Origin: Rhizobium sp. L43
GTDB taxonomy: Bacteria; Pseudomonadota; Alphaproteobacteria; Rhizobiales; Rhizobiaceae
Length of the DNA stretch: 64,000 nucleotides
NCBI RefSeq assembly: GCF_002531725.1
Contig: NZ_NWSQ01000009.1
Coordinates: 62,001 to 126,000, forward strand
Direction: 5' to 3'
The notes below the pieces were generated by a model, which was not told the DNA's origin, did not search any database, and saw only the letters and a program-made list of their open reading frames with translations. Of this stretch, positions 34,962-43,088 are shown one piece after another. Each line of letters starts with the position of its first letter. Positions within the stretch are counted from its first letter, which is position 1. The position numbers were made by a program, and so were the translations under genes.

Positions 34962-35632
34962 AGCTCGTCAGAACGCCTCACCTCCCGCCGTCAGGCATAT
35001 CGACGATCGTAGCGCGAATAGAATCACCTCCGGCGAATTTCAGGCTGACAGGTCGCCAAGGACCTTCAGAATATGCTCTCGGATCGCGATGGCCGTTTTT
35101 CCCGGTGATGCGAAAGTGACGTCGAGCACCAATGTGTTTGGGTGGAGTGGATCGAAAACCCCCGCCCTCCGACTGCGATCCCTCGAGGCTGCCACATCCG
35201 TGGATTTCAACCTTTGGCGTCGCTCGGGGTTCGAAACCCGGCGAGCCAGCTCCTCTTCATCACACAGCAATCGCACCGGCACCAAAACGGCGTTGCAGGC
35301 TTCGGCAGCACCGGCGATCTGTTGAAAGGTATGAAGGCTCCGCTCATCACCCTCGATAGCGGCATGCGTGAAAATGAAATTGGCGGACGGCGCGTAAGCG
35401 GTGATTGCATCAAGGACGGTTTGCCGAACCCGACCTGTGAACTCCCATATTCCCTTTGGAAGCGACGCAGTTCCATCCTCATCCAGCAGCCGCAGGATCG
35501 GGTTGTTGATCCAGTGGTTGTCGACAACTTTTGCCGAAACCATGGCGCTCAACTCTTTCGCGATAGTCAACTTCCCAACGCCCGGGAAGCCTATGAGCAC
35601 GATGCGGACACCCATCTTTCGCGACACCTACA
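34962..35632. repeat. Right copy of the kinase-gene duplication
   Basis: Matches 31653-32296 in the same orientation. It includes the conserved CAGGCATATCGACGATCGTAG segment just outside the 3' end of the gene. Together the copies bracket the beta-helix gene and its flanks. Confidence 0.8.
35040..35615 (-). CDS. P-loop nucleotide kinase-like protein, intact copy
   Basis: Protein of 191 residues, unknown substrate. Walker A GFPGVGKLTIAKELS is at about residues 8-22, followed by VDNHWINNPILRLLDEDG. The later LVPVRLLCDEEELARRVSNPERRQRLKSTD resembles the lid/Arg-rich region of small-molecule kinases, with D...R..NP.R. The end is TLVLDVTFASPGKTA. It lies downstream of the beta-helix gene in convergent orientation. 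The ATG at 35615 (MGVRIVLIG) is preferred to a GTG at 35627. A damaged copy sits at 31706. tRNA-Arg follows upstream. Confidence 0.78.
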   Translation of the reverse strand: MGVRIVLIGFPGVGKLTIAKELSAMVSAKVVDNHWINNPILRLLDEDGTASLPKGIWEFTGRVRQTVLDAITAYAPSANFIFTHAAIEGDERSLHTFQQIAGAAEACNAVLVPVRLLCDEEELARRVSNPERRQRLKSTDVAASRDRSRRAGVFDPLHPNTLVLDVTFASPGKTAIAIREHILKVLGDLSA

Positions 35633-35783
35633 TAGTTTTCGTTGATAATCATGTCGCCCGAAGACATGGCCGTAAATGCGTGTTCCAATCGGATAGGCGG
35701 TCCACGGCCCAGCAGCTTCGTTTTACGGAAGCCGCTCTACCTGTTTGGCGAACGGCATGCTGCATGGATGGACACTTGAAAAA

Positions 35784-35860
<77 letters not shown>

Positions 35861-35917
35861 GTCCGGCGGTCGCGTTCAGGGAGCGCGACCGGATGCGGCA
35901 GTTCTGGACGAGAAATC

Positions 35918-36223
35918 TCAATGCGTCCAGGGCTGTGTACGGGTATAGCGGAAATTGTCCGGATAGGCGACAACCTGGCGGACCGGGTCCTTCGGCGCGA
36001 TGACGCGGTATTCGATGCCGTTGCGCTGGGCATAGGCTTCGGCCAGTTCCTGCGTTTCGAAGGTGAGTTTCACCTGCTGGCGCGTATCGCCGGAGGAGGT
36101 GTAACCCATCATTGGATCGATCTTGCGCGGCGACTCCTGATCGAATTCGAGCACCCAGAGATGGGTCTTGGCCTTGCCCGACTGCATGGCGGTCTTGGCT
36201 GGACGATAGATCTTGGCAGACAT
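35918..36223 (-). CDS. ETC complex I subunit, NDUFS4-like (AQDQ)
   Basis: Accessory subunit of NADH:ubiquinone oxidoreductase, 101 residues. [27 protein letters not shown] at the start, [21 protein letters not shown] in the middle and the late [13 protein letters not shown] match NDUFS4 (18 kDa), which in mitochondria stabilises the NADH-binding arm. It lies at the cytoplasmic face of the inner membrane arm. It is monocistronic between tRNA-Arg and a 380-bp gene-free stretch, unlike the main nuo operon. Confidence 0.95.
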   Translation of the reverse strand: MSAKIYRPAKTAMQSGKAKTHLWVLEFDQESPRKIDPMMGYTSSGDTRQQVKLTFETQELAEAYAQRNGIEYRVIAPKDPVRQVVAYPDNFRYTRTQPWTH

Positions 36224-36605
36224 GACTGCGGCGTCTCCGACTGTGCGGGCAGCGCCCGCCTTTCATGGTCTCATTCCCCGTTGCCGGGGCTTTGCTTCGT
36301 CGCTGGATATAGCACGAAGAGATGAATTTTGCTTATCTGCGAATCCTCGGCTTTTCAAGAAAAAAGGCGGTGCGGGAGCGCTGCCGATTCCATCCCGATG
36401 ACGAGGTGATGCCGCGGAAACATGGATATCGGCGGAAAGGCCGGCTGCGGATATTCCTGCCCCTGTCAGCCGCCGCCTGAAGCTTAACGGTTCCGGCCGG
36501 TTGCGCGATATTACCGCCTGTCTCATGTTGTGATAACAAGCTGATTGCCGCGGCTAGCCCTCGGCACTAGTTTACGGCTCAGCTAATTTCAGTGGATTTG
36601 CACGC
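36224..36605. other. Gene-free region
   Basis: Contains the presumed promoter of the NDUFS4-like gene on the left. A run of AAGAAAAAAGGCGGTG at about 36355 lies in the middle. No coding sequence, hairpin or repeat is supported. Confidence 0.4.
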
Positions 36606-36719
36606 ATGATGAGACGTTCGGCGGAGTTCAATGCCATCGTGATAGGGGCTGCGATTACGGCGTTCTTCTACGTTGCCATCAGCTACGCCCAGTATATCGG
36701 TCTGCTCGAACACGGATGA
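36606..36719 (+). CDS. Possible 37-residue membrane protein
   Basis: Open frame of 37 residues starting [20 protein letters not shown] and ending [12 protein letters not shown] single hydrophobic segment spans about 10-27 after a positively charged start, the layout of small single-pass inner-membrane proteins with the N terminus inside. Either of two adjacent ATGs could start it. A Shine-Dalgarno sequence is weak (GTGGA about 9 bp upstream). No family is recognised. It is below usual gene-finder limits. Confidence 0.5.
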   Translation: MMRRSAEFNAIVIGAAITAFFYVAISYAQYIGLLEHG

Positions 36720-36877
36720 GCAGCCTTCTGCTGACGTCCGGCGCGCCCGGCAGGGCAGACCGGCGACCCATCACGATTTTTCTGTATGCATCCCAATATC
36801 AGGCGGGAATCTTCGGCCAGGGCTGGATTTATGGGTTGCGACGGCGAAGTGAACCGTGTATCTCCCCGCCCACGGCA

Positions 36878-36954
<77 letters not shown>

Positions 36955-37016
36955 TTCAATATCCCGATATTTCTGAAGTGCTTGGCAGCCACGTCGCAGC
37001 CCGCGGACTTGTGCGC

Positions 37017-37505
37017 TCACTTCGTCCTCTTCGTCGTCGTGGCGCTGACGATCCTGTCGCCCGGCTTGATTCCGAGCTTGGCGACGATGCCGGCATTGAG
37101 TTCGACGACGTATTTCACCGGGCTCATCGAATCGATGATGTCGCGCGAATAGGGCGTTGCGTTTTCCTTGATGTGACGGATCGTGCCGGTGTCGTCGGCA
37201 AAAAGCATGTCGAGCGGCAGGATGGTGTTTTCCATCCACATGGTGACGCGCCGCGGCTCGTCGAAATCGAAGATCATGCCGGCATCATCGGCCATCACTT
37301 TGCGAAACATCAGTCCGTAGGCGCGCTGATCAGGCGTCGAGGCGATCTCGACGGTGAAATGCAGCACCTTGCCCGCAGCGGTCTGGATGAGCAGCGGTTC
37401 CTTGCCGAACCGCATCTGCTCTTCGGCCAGAGCCGGCAGGGCGACCATGAAAAAAAGCGCCAGGATGGCGCTTCTGATCGCATGAAACAGGATTGGACCG
37501 CGCAT
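37017..37505 (-). CDS. DUF192 domain-containing exported protein
   Basis: Protein of 162 residues. A signal peptide, MRGPILFHAIRSAILALFFMVALPALA, is followed by a small beta-barrel DUF192 domain with VEIASTPDQRAYGLMFRKVMADDAGMIF, VTMWMENTILPLDMLF, and VVELNAGIVAKLGIKPGDRI. Function is unknown. The start lies one base after the stop of the double cold-shock gene, which makes cotranscription and translational coupling likely. The cold-shock/DUF192 pairing recurs in Rhizobiales (from memory, not checked here). Confidence 0.9.
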   Translation of the reverse strand: MRGPILFHAIRSAILALFFMVALPALAEEQMRFGKEPLLIQTAAGKVLHFTVEIASTPDQRAYGLMFRKVMADDAGMIFDFDEPRRVTMWMENTILPLDMLFADDTGTIRHIKENATPYSRDIIDSMSPVKYVVELNAGIVAKLGIKPGDRIVSATTTKRTK

Positions 37506-37506
37506 A

Positions 37507-38085
37507 TCAGTGCGACCGGCTGGCCGGGCTCGGAACGTCGGGGTGGATCTCCGCGGCCATCAGGCCCTTCTCGCCGTCCCCAAAGCGGACAAGCACCACC
37601 TGGCCGGGGCGCAGTTCGGTCAGGCCGAAGCGGCGGAGCGTTTCCATATGCACGAAGATGTCTTCGGTGCCCTCGCCGCGCGTCAGGAAGCCGAAGCCCT
37701 TGGTGCGGTTGAACCATTTGACGAGCGCACGCTCGAGCCCACTCGTCGCGGTCACCTGAACATGGGTGCGCACCGGCGGCATCTGCGAGGGATGTACCGC
37801 CGTCGACTGGTCCATCGAGAGGATCTTGAAAGCCTGGTAACCGCGCTCGCGGCGCTGGATGAGGGCGACGATGCGCGTTCCCTCGAGGATCGTCTGGTAA
37901 CCGTCGCGGCGCAGGCAGGTCACATGCAGGAGTACATCCTGCATGCCGTTGTCGGGCACGATGAAGCCGAAACCCTTGGCGACGTCGAACCACTTGACGA
38001 CGCCGGTGATTTCAACAAGATCGACCGCCTCTGCCGATAGCTCGTCAAGGTCGGAGTATTCGTTCGATGAAATCCTATCAGCCAT
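37507..38085 (-). CDS. Protein with two cold-shock domains
   Basis: Nucleic-acid-binding protein of 192 residues. An acidic N-terminal part leads to a first cold-shock domain (about 27-92, [13 protein letters not shown] and DVLLHV). A Pro-rich linker near 100-110 follows, then a second domain (about 118-180, [28 protein letters not shown]). Both RNP motifs are kept in each domain, so both may bind RNA. Double-domain cold-shock proteins are known in Alphaproteobacteria (for example in stress and stationary phase in Caulobacter). The ATG at 38085 has GAGGGG upstream. Confidence 0.93.
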   Translation of the reverse strand: MADRISSNEYSDLDELSAEAVDLVEITGVVKWFDVAKGFGFIVPDNGMQDVLLHVTCLRRDGYQTILEGTRIVALIQRRERGYQAFKILSMDQSTAVHPSQMPPVRTHVQVTATSGLERALVKWFNRTKGFGFLTRGEGTEDIFVHMETLRRFGLTELRPGQVVLVRFGDGEKGLMAAEIHPDVPSPASRSH

Positions 38086-38279
38086 TTCGCCAGCCCCTCG
38101 AATACGCGTCACACTGTTACGGTTAACTGATTCTTGAAATCAAGATTAACATCTTGGTAACGGATAAGCGCAAGTCCTAGTTTTCGGTTATTCCCAGCTG
38201 CACATTTTATAAAGATGACTTGCCCGAAGCTGACCTCGGCTCGCCGAAAAAAGCTAGCCCCAATAAAGGAGTAAATAGA

Positions 38280-38720
38280 ATGCGTTATCTCCACACTATG
38301 GTTCGCGTCAAAGACCTCGACGCCTCACTCGCCTTTTACACCACGCTGTTCGGGCTGGAGGAGATTCGCCGCCACGAAAACGAGAAGGGCCGCTTCACCC
38401 TGGTTTTCCTGGCCGCCCGCGACGATCTCGACCGTGCGCGCAGCGAAAAGGCTCCCTGCCTCGAGCTCACCTATAATTGGGACACGGAAGATTATAGCGG
38501 CGGACGCAATTTCGGCCACCTCGCCTATGAGGTCGACGATATTTATGCGACCTGCCAGAATCTGATGGACAACGGCATCACCATCAACCGGCCGCCGCGC
38601 GACGGCAACATGGCCTTCGTGCGCTCGCCCGACGGCATCTCGATCGAAATCCTGCAGAAGGGCAGCCCGCTTCCGGCCGCTGAGCCCTGGGCCTCGATGG
38701 GCAATACCGGCGCCTGGTAA
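38280..38720 (+). CDS. gloA: Lactoylglutathione lyase (glyoxalase I)
   Basis: Isomerises the hemithioacetal of methylglyoxal and glutathione, detoxifying methylglyoxal. The protein has 146 residues. MRYLHTMVRVKDLDASLAFYT gives the first metal-site His, PCLELTYNWD the first Glu, GRNFGHLAYEVDDIYATC the second His region, and SPDGISIEILQ the final metal-binding Glu. Metal ligands are therefore complete. AAGGAG precedes the ATG. It is monocistronic with a strong terminator following. Confidence 0.96.
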   Translation: MRYLHTMVRVKDLDASLAFYTTLFGLEEIRRHENEKGRFTLVFLAARDDLDRARSEKAPCLELTYNWDTEDYSGGRNFGHLAYEVDDIYATCQNLMDNGITINRPPRDGNMAFVRSPDGISIEILQKGSPLPAAEPWASMGNTGAW

Positions 38721-38728
38721 GGTTTTTT

Positions 38729-38760
38729 CCGCAAGGCTTTTGCGAGGCTTGCGGTTTTTT
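38729..38760 (+). terminator. Rho-independent terminator of gloA
   Basis: CCGCAAG and CTTGCGG pair across an 11-base loop and are followed by TTTTTT; the stem starts 8 bp after the gloA stop. Confidence 0.9.
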
Positions 38761-38885
38761 CGATTTCGGGTCCGGCCGGCGCCTTGGCGCTTGCCGCGAT
38801 CCGACCCCGCAGGCAATCTCCCGGTGACTCGAAGCGGACGGCGGCGTTTTTCGCCCATTTTCTGCATTAACCGGAGACTGGTCGC

Positions 38886-39956
38886 TTGCCTAACATGCAA
38901 ATGCGGATGCCCGTGACGGGCGCTTTGCTGATCGCCACTTCGGTGCTGGCGCTGTTGTCCGGCTGCGCGTCGGACAAGAAGGCGCTGGATTCCGCCGCGG
39001 TGGCGCCGGCGGCGCAGGCCGCCGCACCTGAACTGGCCGCGGCAGCGCCTGCAAGCCCTGCCCCGCGTTCGGTCTATACCGATCCCCGGCTCGTCAATGT
39101 CTCCGGCGCTCAGGCCGCACCTCAGACCGTGGCAGCGAATCCGAATGCCGCTGCCCCGGCGGCCGATCCGGCGGCATCGGCGCCCGCCAATATCGGCGGG
39201 CTCGTCATGCAGTCGACCCGGATCAACGCCCAGGCGATGAGCATCTTTTCCGATCACCAGCCGGCGCCGCAGAACAACAGTACATCCACCGTCATTCAGC
39301 CGCAGGCCTATGCGCCGGTGGAAGGTGCAGTGCCCGCGAGAAGCAGCGTCTACAGCCAGCAGCCCGCACCAGCACAGCCGGCGGAGCCGGTGCTGCCGCA
39401 GCAATCCTCGCAGAATGGCAGCACGCAGCCTGCGCCGGTTCAAACAGCGTCGCTGGCGACCGGCAGCATTCCGACCTCGACTGTGAATGCACTCTACAGC
39501 GCGCCGAAACAGAACCTGCTCGGCAGCCTCACCGGCCTGCTGCAGAAGGCATCCCTGCCCGGCATGACGCGTATCGCGCCGAACGGGCTGCATCTTCAGA
39601 ACGACAAGGTCGAGGTCGGCTGCTTCAAGCCCGACCTGCTGAACGTGATCAAAACGGTCGAAAGCCATTTCGGCCGGCCCGTCATCGTCACGTCAGGCTA
39701 CCGCGACGAAGAGCATAACCGCCTGGTCGGCGGCGCTGACGAATCGATGCACAAGAGCTGCGAGGCAGCCGACATCCAGATCGACGGCGTCACGAAATGG
39801 GGCATCGCCGCCTACATCCGTTCGCTGCCGAACCGGGGCGGCGTCGGCACCTATTGCCACACGGATTCGGTCCATCTCGACACCGGCAAAAGCCGCGACT
39901 GGAACTGGGGCTGCGGCGGCAAACGTGCGCCGATGACGACCGCAAGAGCGATCTGA
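38886..39956 (+). CDS. D-Ala-D-Ala carboxypeptidase-type lipoprotein (peptidase M15A)
   Basis: Probable periplasmic, lipid-anchored zinc peptidase of 356 residues acting on peptidoglycan. The signal has a lipobox LLSGC at about 24-27. A long Ala/Pro/Gln-rich region (about 28-215) precedes the M15A domain (about 225-345). Zn ligands appear in VTSGYRDEEHNRLVGG, ADESMHKSCEAADIQID and GVGTYCHTDSVHLD, which supply H/D/H. The TTG at 38886 sits 8 bp after GGAGA, so it may be the start; an ATG at 38895 is the alternative. It follows gloA and is not clearly in an operon. Confidence 0.87.
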   Translation: MPNMQMRMPVTGALLIATSVLALLSGCASDKKALDSAAVAPAAQAAAPELAAAAPASPAPRSVYTDPRLVNVSGAQAAPQTVAANPNAAAPAADPAASAPANIGGLVMQSTRINAQAMSIFSDHQPAPQNNSTSTVIQPQAYAPVEGAVPARSSVYSQQPAPAQPAEPVLPQQSSQNGSTQPAPVQTASLATGSIPTSTVNALYSAPKQNLLGSLTGLLQKASLPGMTRIAPNGLHLQNDKVEVGCFKPDLLNVIKTVESHFGRPVIVTSGYRDEEHNRLVGGADESMHKSCEAADIQIDGVTKWGIAAYIRSLPNRGGVGTYCHTDSVHLDTGKSRDWNWGCGGKRAPMTTARAI

Positions 39957-40106
39957 CCGCCGCGCGCTCTTCGCATCACGCTACGGCAGCGTCGCCTCGT
40001 CTTGTTCAAGAAACAACCGGCAGCCATTGATTCGGCTTCAATAATCGGCGTCTCCAACGCAGCAGGATTTCCTGTCATTTTTTTGAAAGAAATCCGCATT
40101 TCCCGC

Positions 40107-40135
40107 TTGCGGGATTCAAAACGCCTGACTATAAG
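40107..40135 (+). promoter_or_regulatory. tRNA-Glu(1) promoter
   Basis: TTGCGG (40107-40112), 17 bases, TATAAG (40130-40135), 19 bp before the tRNA. Identical elements and spacing lie before the third tRNA-Glu. Confidence 0.7.
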
Positions 40136-40231
40136 GGCGCCACCACGAAGGAAGCGCCCTTCGTCTATCGGTTAGGACACCAGATTTTCATTCTGGGAAG
40201 AGGGGTTCGACTCCCCTAGGGCGTGCCACTT
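40125..40231 (+). repeat. 107-bp duplicated block, left copy
   Basis: Identical to 40647-40753, from CTGACTATAAGGGCGCC through the tRNA to CCACTT. It contains the -10 box and the whole tRNA-Glu(TTC). Confidence 0.9.
40154..40228 (+). tRNA. tRNA-Glu (anticodon TTC), copy 1
   Basis: 75 bases starting GCGCCCTTCGTCTATCGG; anticodon arm CCAGA-TTTTCAT-TCTGG with TTC; T arm GGGGTTCGACTCCCC; acceptor AGGGCGT, then GCCA. The arms pair throughout. It has its own promoter and is identical to the copy at 40676. Confidence 0.97.
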
Positions 40232-40260
40232 TCTCTCCATATAGAACCCATCGCATCCGC

Positions 40261-40289
40261 TTGCAGAAGCCGGCGCGCGCGCCTATTTT
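40261..40289 (+). promoter_or_regulatory. tRNA-Glu(CTC) promoter
   Basis: TTGCAG (40261-40266), 17 bases, TATTTT (40284-40289), 14 bp before the tRNA gene; an individual promoter in the same style as its neighbours. Confidence 0.6.
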
Positions 40290-40302
40290 AACGAACTGGC
40301 CT

Positions 40303-40377
40303 GCGCCCTTCGTCTATCGGTTAGGACGACAGATTCTCATTCTGTAAAGAGGGGTTCGACTCCCCTAGGGCGTACCA
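40303..40377 (+). tRNA. tRNA-Glu (anticodon CTC)
   Basis: 75 bases almost identical to the TTC genes, but the anticodon arm is ACAGA-TTCTCAT-TCTGT, so the anticodon is CTC, and the discriminator end is ACCA. All arms pair. Confidence 0.96.
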
Positions 40378-40398
40378 CCGGGCTTGCGCAATGGCGCC

Positions 40399-40527
40399 TA
40401 AAGCGCGTCGCGATCTTTCAGATTCGCTCCTTGCGCTTTAGCTCTTTATTTTCTCACATGTCTCGGCAAAAGCGTTTCGCGCTTTGCCTGGCAAAACCGC
40501 TGCACAGTTTTGCGCGACATGCTCCAG
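40399..40527. repeat. Palindromic intergenic repeat (RIME-like), copy 3
   Basis: TAAAGCGCGTCGCGATCTTT...GCGCTTTAG...ACATGTCTCGGCAAAAGCG...GCAAAACCGCTGCACAGTTT-TGCGCGACATGCTCCAG. Same orientation as the copy at 770-875 but longer by about 23 bp in the middle. It sits between tRNA-Glu(CTC) and the third tRNA-Glu. Confidence 0.75.
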
Positions 40528-40628
40528 CCCGCTGGCCTATTTTTCCCGGTTCCCTCGCCTCACGATACCAGGTTTTTCCACAGCCGAAATAAATCGGCGA
40601 AAACGATGATTTTTTCGCGTCTTGGCGC

Positions 40629-40657
40629 TTGCGGCTTTCGAAGGTGCTGACTATAAG
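40629..40657 (+). promoter_or_regulatory. tRNA-Glu(3) promoter
   Basis: TTGCGG (40629-40634), 17 bases, TATAAG (40652-40657); the -35 flank differs from copy 1 while the -10 side is identical. Confidence 0.7.
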
Positions 40658-40753
40658 GGCGCCACCACGAAGGAAGCGCCCTTCGTCTATCGGTTAGGAC
40701 ACCAGATTTTCATTCTGGGAAGAGGGGTTCGACTCCCCTAGGGCGTGCCACTT
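40647..40753 (+). repeat. 107-bp duplicated block, right copy
   Basis: Identical to 40125-40231, from the -10 region to just past the tRNA. Confidence 0.9.
40676..40750 (+). tRNA. tRNA-Glu (anticodon TTC), copy 2
   Basis: Same 75 bases as the gene at 40154-40228. It converges with recJ, whose stop is 47 bp away. Confidence 0.97.
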
Positions 40754-40797
40754 CTTCTCTCTAAATTCCATGTCTTTCAAGCGGTTGCTCGACAGCC

Positions 40798-42600
40798 CTA
40801 TTTCGCCGGCGCGGCATCGCAGACGCGCAGCTGGATGCGGCGCGCACCCTGGTAATGCTCGGCACTGAGCGAACCCGCGACATGCAGGCTGGCGCCGCGT
40901 GAATTGATGAGAAGATTGCCGAGCGGCGTATCGGCGGCGCGGAAGGCGATGCCGTCGAGCCGCGATCCGTCCATGGCCTCCAGCGTCACCTTGACATGTT
41001 TCTCGCCGACCAGGCGCGCGTCGCGGACGCGATGGGCCGGTACGGCAAAGAGCGGCTGGGCATGGCCGGAGCCATAGGGGCCGGCCGCATCCAGGCGGTC
41101 GATAAGTTCGAGCGTGGCGCCGCTGGCGCCGATCGCCCCGTCGATCTTCAAGGTCTCGTTGGCGACGAGGTTTGCCACCGTCCTTGCCGACTTCTCCGTG
41201 AAGAAGGTCCTCAGCCTGCCGAGATCGGCGCGCTCCACGGTCAGCCCCGCGGCCATGGCGTGGCCGCCGCCCTTGACGAGAATCCCCTCGTCGACCGCAG
41301 CCCGCACCATCCTGCCCATATCGAAGCCGTTGATCGAGCGGCCCGAGCCGGTGCCGCGGCCGGAGGCATCGAAGGCGATCGCGAAGGCCGGCCGTTTGAA
41401 CTTCTCCTTCAGCCGCGCCGCGATCAACCCGACGATGCCGGGATGCCATTTCTCATGGGCGGTAACGATGACGGAGGCGCCCTCGCCGTCGCCATATTCG
41501 GCGAGCGCCTCGGCTTCCGCCTCCTGCAGCATGACGGTCTCCATCGCCTGGCGCTCGCGGTTGAGCTCGTCGAGTCGCTGGGCGATCATTTCAGCCTCGC
41601 CGGCATCGTCGAGCGTCAGCAGCCGGCTTCCGAGGGCGGCGTCGCCGATCCGCCCGCCGGCATTGATGCGCGGGCCGATCAGGAAACCGAAATGATAGGG
41701 TGTCACCGGGCCGGCGAGCCCCGCCTTGCGGAAGAGTGCGGCAAGCCCGGCATTGCTCTGGTGGCGGGCAGCGACCAGCCCCTTCACCACATAGGCGCGG
41801 TTGAGGCCCTTCAGCGGCACGACATCGCAGACCGTAGCCAGTGCGACGATATCAAGCCATTGTAAGAGGTCGATCGCCAGGATGTGTTTGTTGCCGGCGG
41901 CGCGCAGCAGTCTCAGCGTCGCGACCAGCACCATGAAGACGACACCGGCGGCACAAAGATGCCCCTGCCCCGAGAGATCGTCCTCACGGTTCGGATTGAC
42001 GAGCGCATGGCAGGGCGGCAGCTCATGTGTCACCTGGTGGTGATCGATGACGACGACATCGATGCCACGCGCGGCAGCCGCCGCCAGCGCTTCGTGACTG
42101 GTGGAGCCGCAATCGACGGTGACGATCAGCTCAGCACCTTTGTCGATCAACTGGTTGATCGCCGCCGGATTGGGGCCGTAACCTTCGAAGACGCGGTCGG
42201 GAATGTAAATGTTCGCCCTGACGCCGAAATGGCTGAGAAAGCGGAATATCAGCGCCGAGGAGGCCGCGCCGTCGACGTCATAGTCGCCGAAGATCGCAAC
42301 ACTCTCGCCGCGCTCGATCGCACGCAGCAGGCGGGTTGCGGCCTTTTCGCAATCGGTCAGCTTATGGGGATCGGGCATCAGGCTGCGGATTGTGGGGTCG
42401 AGGAATTCGATCGCCTCGTCCACCGTCACGCCGCGCCCGGCCAGCACGCGGGCGATCAGATCCGGCAGGCCGTGGACCTGCGACATGGCGAGCGCCCGGT
42501 TCTGCCCGGCCTGGTCGAGCCGCGCCACCCAGCGATTGTCGAGCGCGGATTTCTCCACGCCGAGAAACGCGCGCTGTACCGGATCGACGAGATCTGTCAT
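40798..42600 (-). CDS. recJ: Single-stranded-DNA-specific exonuclease RecJ
   Basis: 5'-3' ssDNA exonuclease of 600 residues for recombination and mismatch repair. Motif FGDYDVDGAAS near residue 98 and IDHHQVTHELP near 187 are the DHH phosphoesterase metal sites, with TVDCGSTSHEA between. GGRIGDAALGSRLL and VKGGGHAMAAGLTV (DHHA1) follow, then an OB-type C terminus. The ATG at 42600 (MTDLVDPVQRAFLGVEKSA) fits the family; a start at 42621 would add seven residues. Two genes downstream on the same strand are absent; it ends near the tRNA-Glu cluster. Confidence 0.97.
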   Translation of the reverse strand: MTDLVDPVQRAFLGVEKSALDNRWVARLDQAGQNRALAMSQVHGLPDLIARVLAGRGVTVDEAIEFLDPTIRSLMPDPHKLTDCEKAATRLLRAIERGESVAIFGDYDVDGAASSALIFRFLSHFGVRANIYIPDRVFEGYGPNPAAINQLIDKGAELIVTVDCGSTSHEALAAAAARGIDVVVIDHHQVTHELPPCHALVNPNREDDLSGQGHLCAAGVVFMVLVATLRLLRAAGNKHILAIDLLQWLDIVALATVCDVVPLKGLNRAYVVKGLVAARHQSNAGLAALFRKAGLAGPVTPYHFGFLIGPRINAGGRIGDAALGSRLLTLDDAGEAEMIAQRLDELNRERQAMETVMLQEAEAEALAEYGDGEGASVIVTAHEKWHPGIVGLIAARLKEKFKRPAFAIAFDASGRGTGSGRSINGFDMGRMVRAAVDEGILVKGGGHAMAAGLTVERADLGRLRTFFTEKSARTVANLVANETLKIDGAIGASGATLELIDRLDAAGPYGSGHAQPLFAVPAHRVRDARLVGEKHVKVTLEAMDGSRLDGIAFRAADTPLGNLLINSRGASLHVAGSLSAEHYQGARRIQLRVCDAAPAK

Positions 42601-42680
42601 GCCACACTCCGCTGACTTCATCTGCTCTTTCTACAGGAGCAGCGGAGATAACATAGCGGTGGATTTGCAGACACGGATTT

Positions 42681-42926
42681 TTACCAAAACACCGCCCAGA
42701 TGATCATGGCAATGCCGGCGAACTGCACCAGCAGGAACGAAAACAGCGTCAGCAGAATGGCCCAGTTGCGGCCTTCCGTGTGTTCCTCATCGCCGTCAGC
42801 CTCGTCATGGACGTCCTGACTGAGATCACGGTGCACCGGCTTGAGGATTTCCTCAAGCATATCAGGAGCGTCCGGCTGGTCGCACGGGCCGCCATACCCT
42901 TTCCCGGCATGGTTGTCCTTGCTCAT
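42681..42926 (-). CDS. Small single-pass membrane protein
   Basis: Protein of 81 residues. A polar, acidic N-terminal half (MSKDNHAGKGYGGPCDQPDA... with HRDLSQDVHDEADGDEEHTEG) precedes one hydrophobic helix at about 56-80, ending IIWAVFW. GGAGA lies 6 bp before the ATG at 42926; an earlier in-frame ATG at 42938 is less likely. No family is recognised. It is upstream of recJ on the same strand, 80 bp away. Confidence 0.65.
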   Translation of the reverse strand: MSKDNHAGKGYGGPCDQPDAPDMLEEILKPVHRDLSQDVHDEADGDEEHTEGRNWAILLTLFSFLLVQFAGIAMIIWAVFW

Positions 42927-43029
42927 GAAATTCTCCACGCCGGCGACTCACCATCTATGGTTTTATTTATATCAATATTTCGGTATTTGTTAATATAAAC
43001 TTCCGTTAGGGAAGCTGAATGTTCAACAG

Positions 43030-43061
43030 AAAAAAACCGCCCTGCCAGAGACAGGGCGGTT
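43030..43061 (-). terminator. Rho-independent terminator of hom
   Basis: AACCGCCCTG (43035-43044) and CAGGGCGGTT (43052-43061) form a 10-bp stem with a 7-base loop, ending in a U-run on the minus strand, 27 bp after the hom stop. Confidence 0.9.
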
Positions 43062-43088
43062 CAACGGTTCCGAAACGGGAAGAAGGGC

